Below are positions 55,334 through 55,357 of a stretch of 55,357 nt of DNA, one piece after another (the stretch's first letter is position 1; each line of letters begins with the position of its first letter). A program made the position numbers and the translations under genes. The notes below the pieces were generated by a model. That model was given only the letters and a program-made list of their open reading frames with translations. It had not been told where the DNA came from and ran no database searches. The stretch is from a virus, in IMG/VR virus record IMGVR_UViG_3300030110_000758, positions 1-55,357 of that record. The stretch is one strand, 5' to 3'.

Positions 55334-55357
55334 TGCCTTATGAAATAAAAGATGATG
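55257..55357. repeat. Terminal redundancy, right copy (circular overlap)
   Basis: Same sequence as 1-101 except for base 55259. It contains the end of endonuclease I and the first 25 bases of the gene annotated at 77-421, which continues after closure of the circle. Confidence 0.95.

Noticed and set aside
1-55357. CRISPR arrays, insertion sequences and a phage RNA polymerase gene
   Set aside because: No regular spaced repeats, no transposase-like protein with terminal inverted repeats, and no T7-type polymerase motifs were seen.

Overview
The window is one complete, circularly closed genome of a tailed double-stranded DNA phage with a short-tailed (podovirus-like) gene set. The first 101 bases repeat at the end (1-101 = 55257-55357, one mismatch), so the unique circle is about 55.26 kb. 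The DNA is AT-rich. The host is probably a marine alphaproteobacterium: size, order and content resemble the group of the SAR116 phage HMO-2011 (family A DNA polymerase with a DnaJ-like zinc-finger insert, separate primase and helicase, T7-type endonuclease I, ThyX, cobalamin-dependent ribonucleotide reductase). The group assignment is an inference from remembered family features, not from a search.

The genome has two opposed arms. The rightward arm starts at about 39.6 kb, runs through the window end and wraps to 3.23 kb. The leftward arm runs from 38.6 kb down to 3.25 kb. They diverge from a roughly 1 kb AT-rich control region (38613-39613) that carries a consensus-like sigma70 promoter in each direction, palindromic repeats and a hairpin attenuator. 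They converge on a bidirectional terminator at 3221-3245.

Rightward arm (early/middle): small unknown genes; a 630-base stretch without genes but with several hairpins and a possible pseudoknot (candidate structured RNA); a Gp88-family cysteine protein; a C5-cytosine methyltransferase; small membrane proteins; a tyrosine recombinase; HNH and GIY-YIG type endonuclease genes around a Toprim primase; a DoxX-like membrane protein; a zinc-ribbon protein; ThyX; DnaB-like helicase; DNA polymerase; a possible single-strand DNA-binding protein; a Cas4/RecB-like nuclease; endonuclease I; a DUF3310 protein; and NrdJ. Together these break down DNA, make deoxynucleotides and dTMP, and replicate and resolve phage DNA.

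Leftward arm (late), in order of transcription: small basic proteins, small and large terminase, portal, scaffold, major capsid protein, a probable decoration protein, head-tail adaptor, tail nozzle/hub protein, a 1415-residue fibre with an S74 self-cleaving chaperone, a 2OG-Fe(II) oxygenase, very large internal virion proteins (one with sixteen gapless 22-residue repeats), peptidoglycan-binding and peptidoglycan-cleaving proteins, a holin-like membrane protein, and a 1202-residue probable ejection protein. Additional late promoters lie in front of the capsid gene and in front of the glucosaminidase gene.

The observations most worth following are the structured region at 39.82-40.45 kb; the leader hairpin at 38.65-38.72 kb, whose loop is complementary at 18 of 19 positions to the helicase start site; the 22-residue repeat protein; and a lipoprotein-like reading frame embedded in the polymerase gene.
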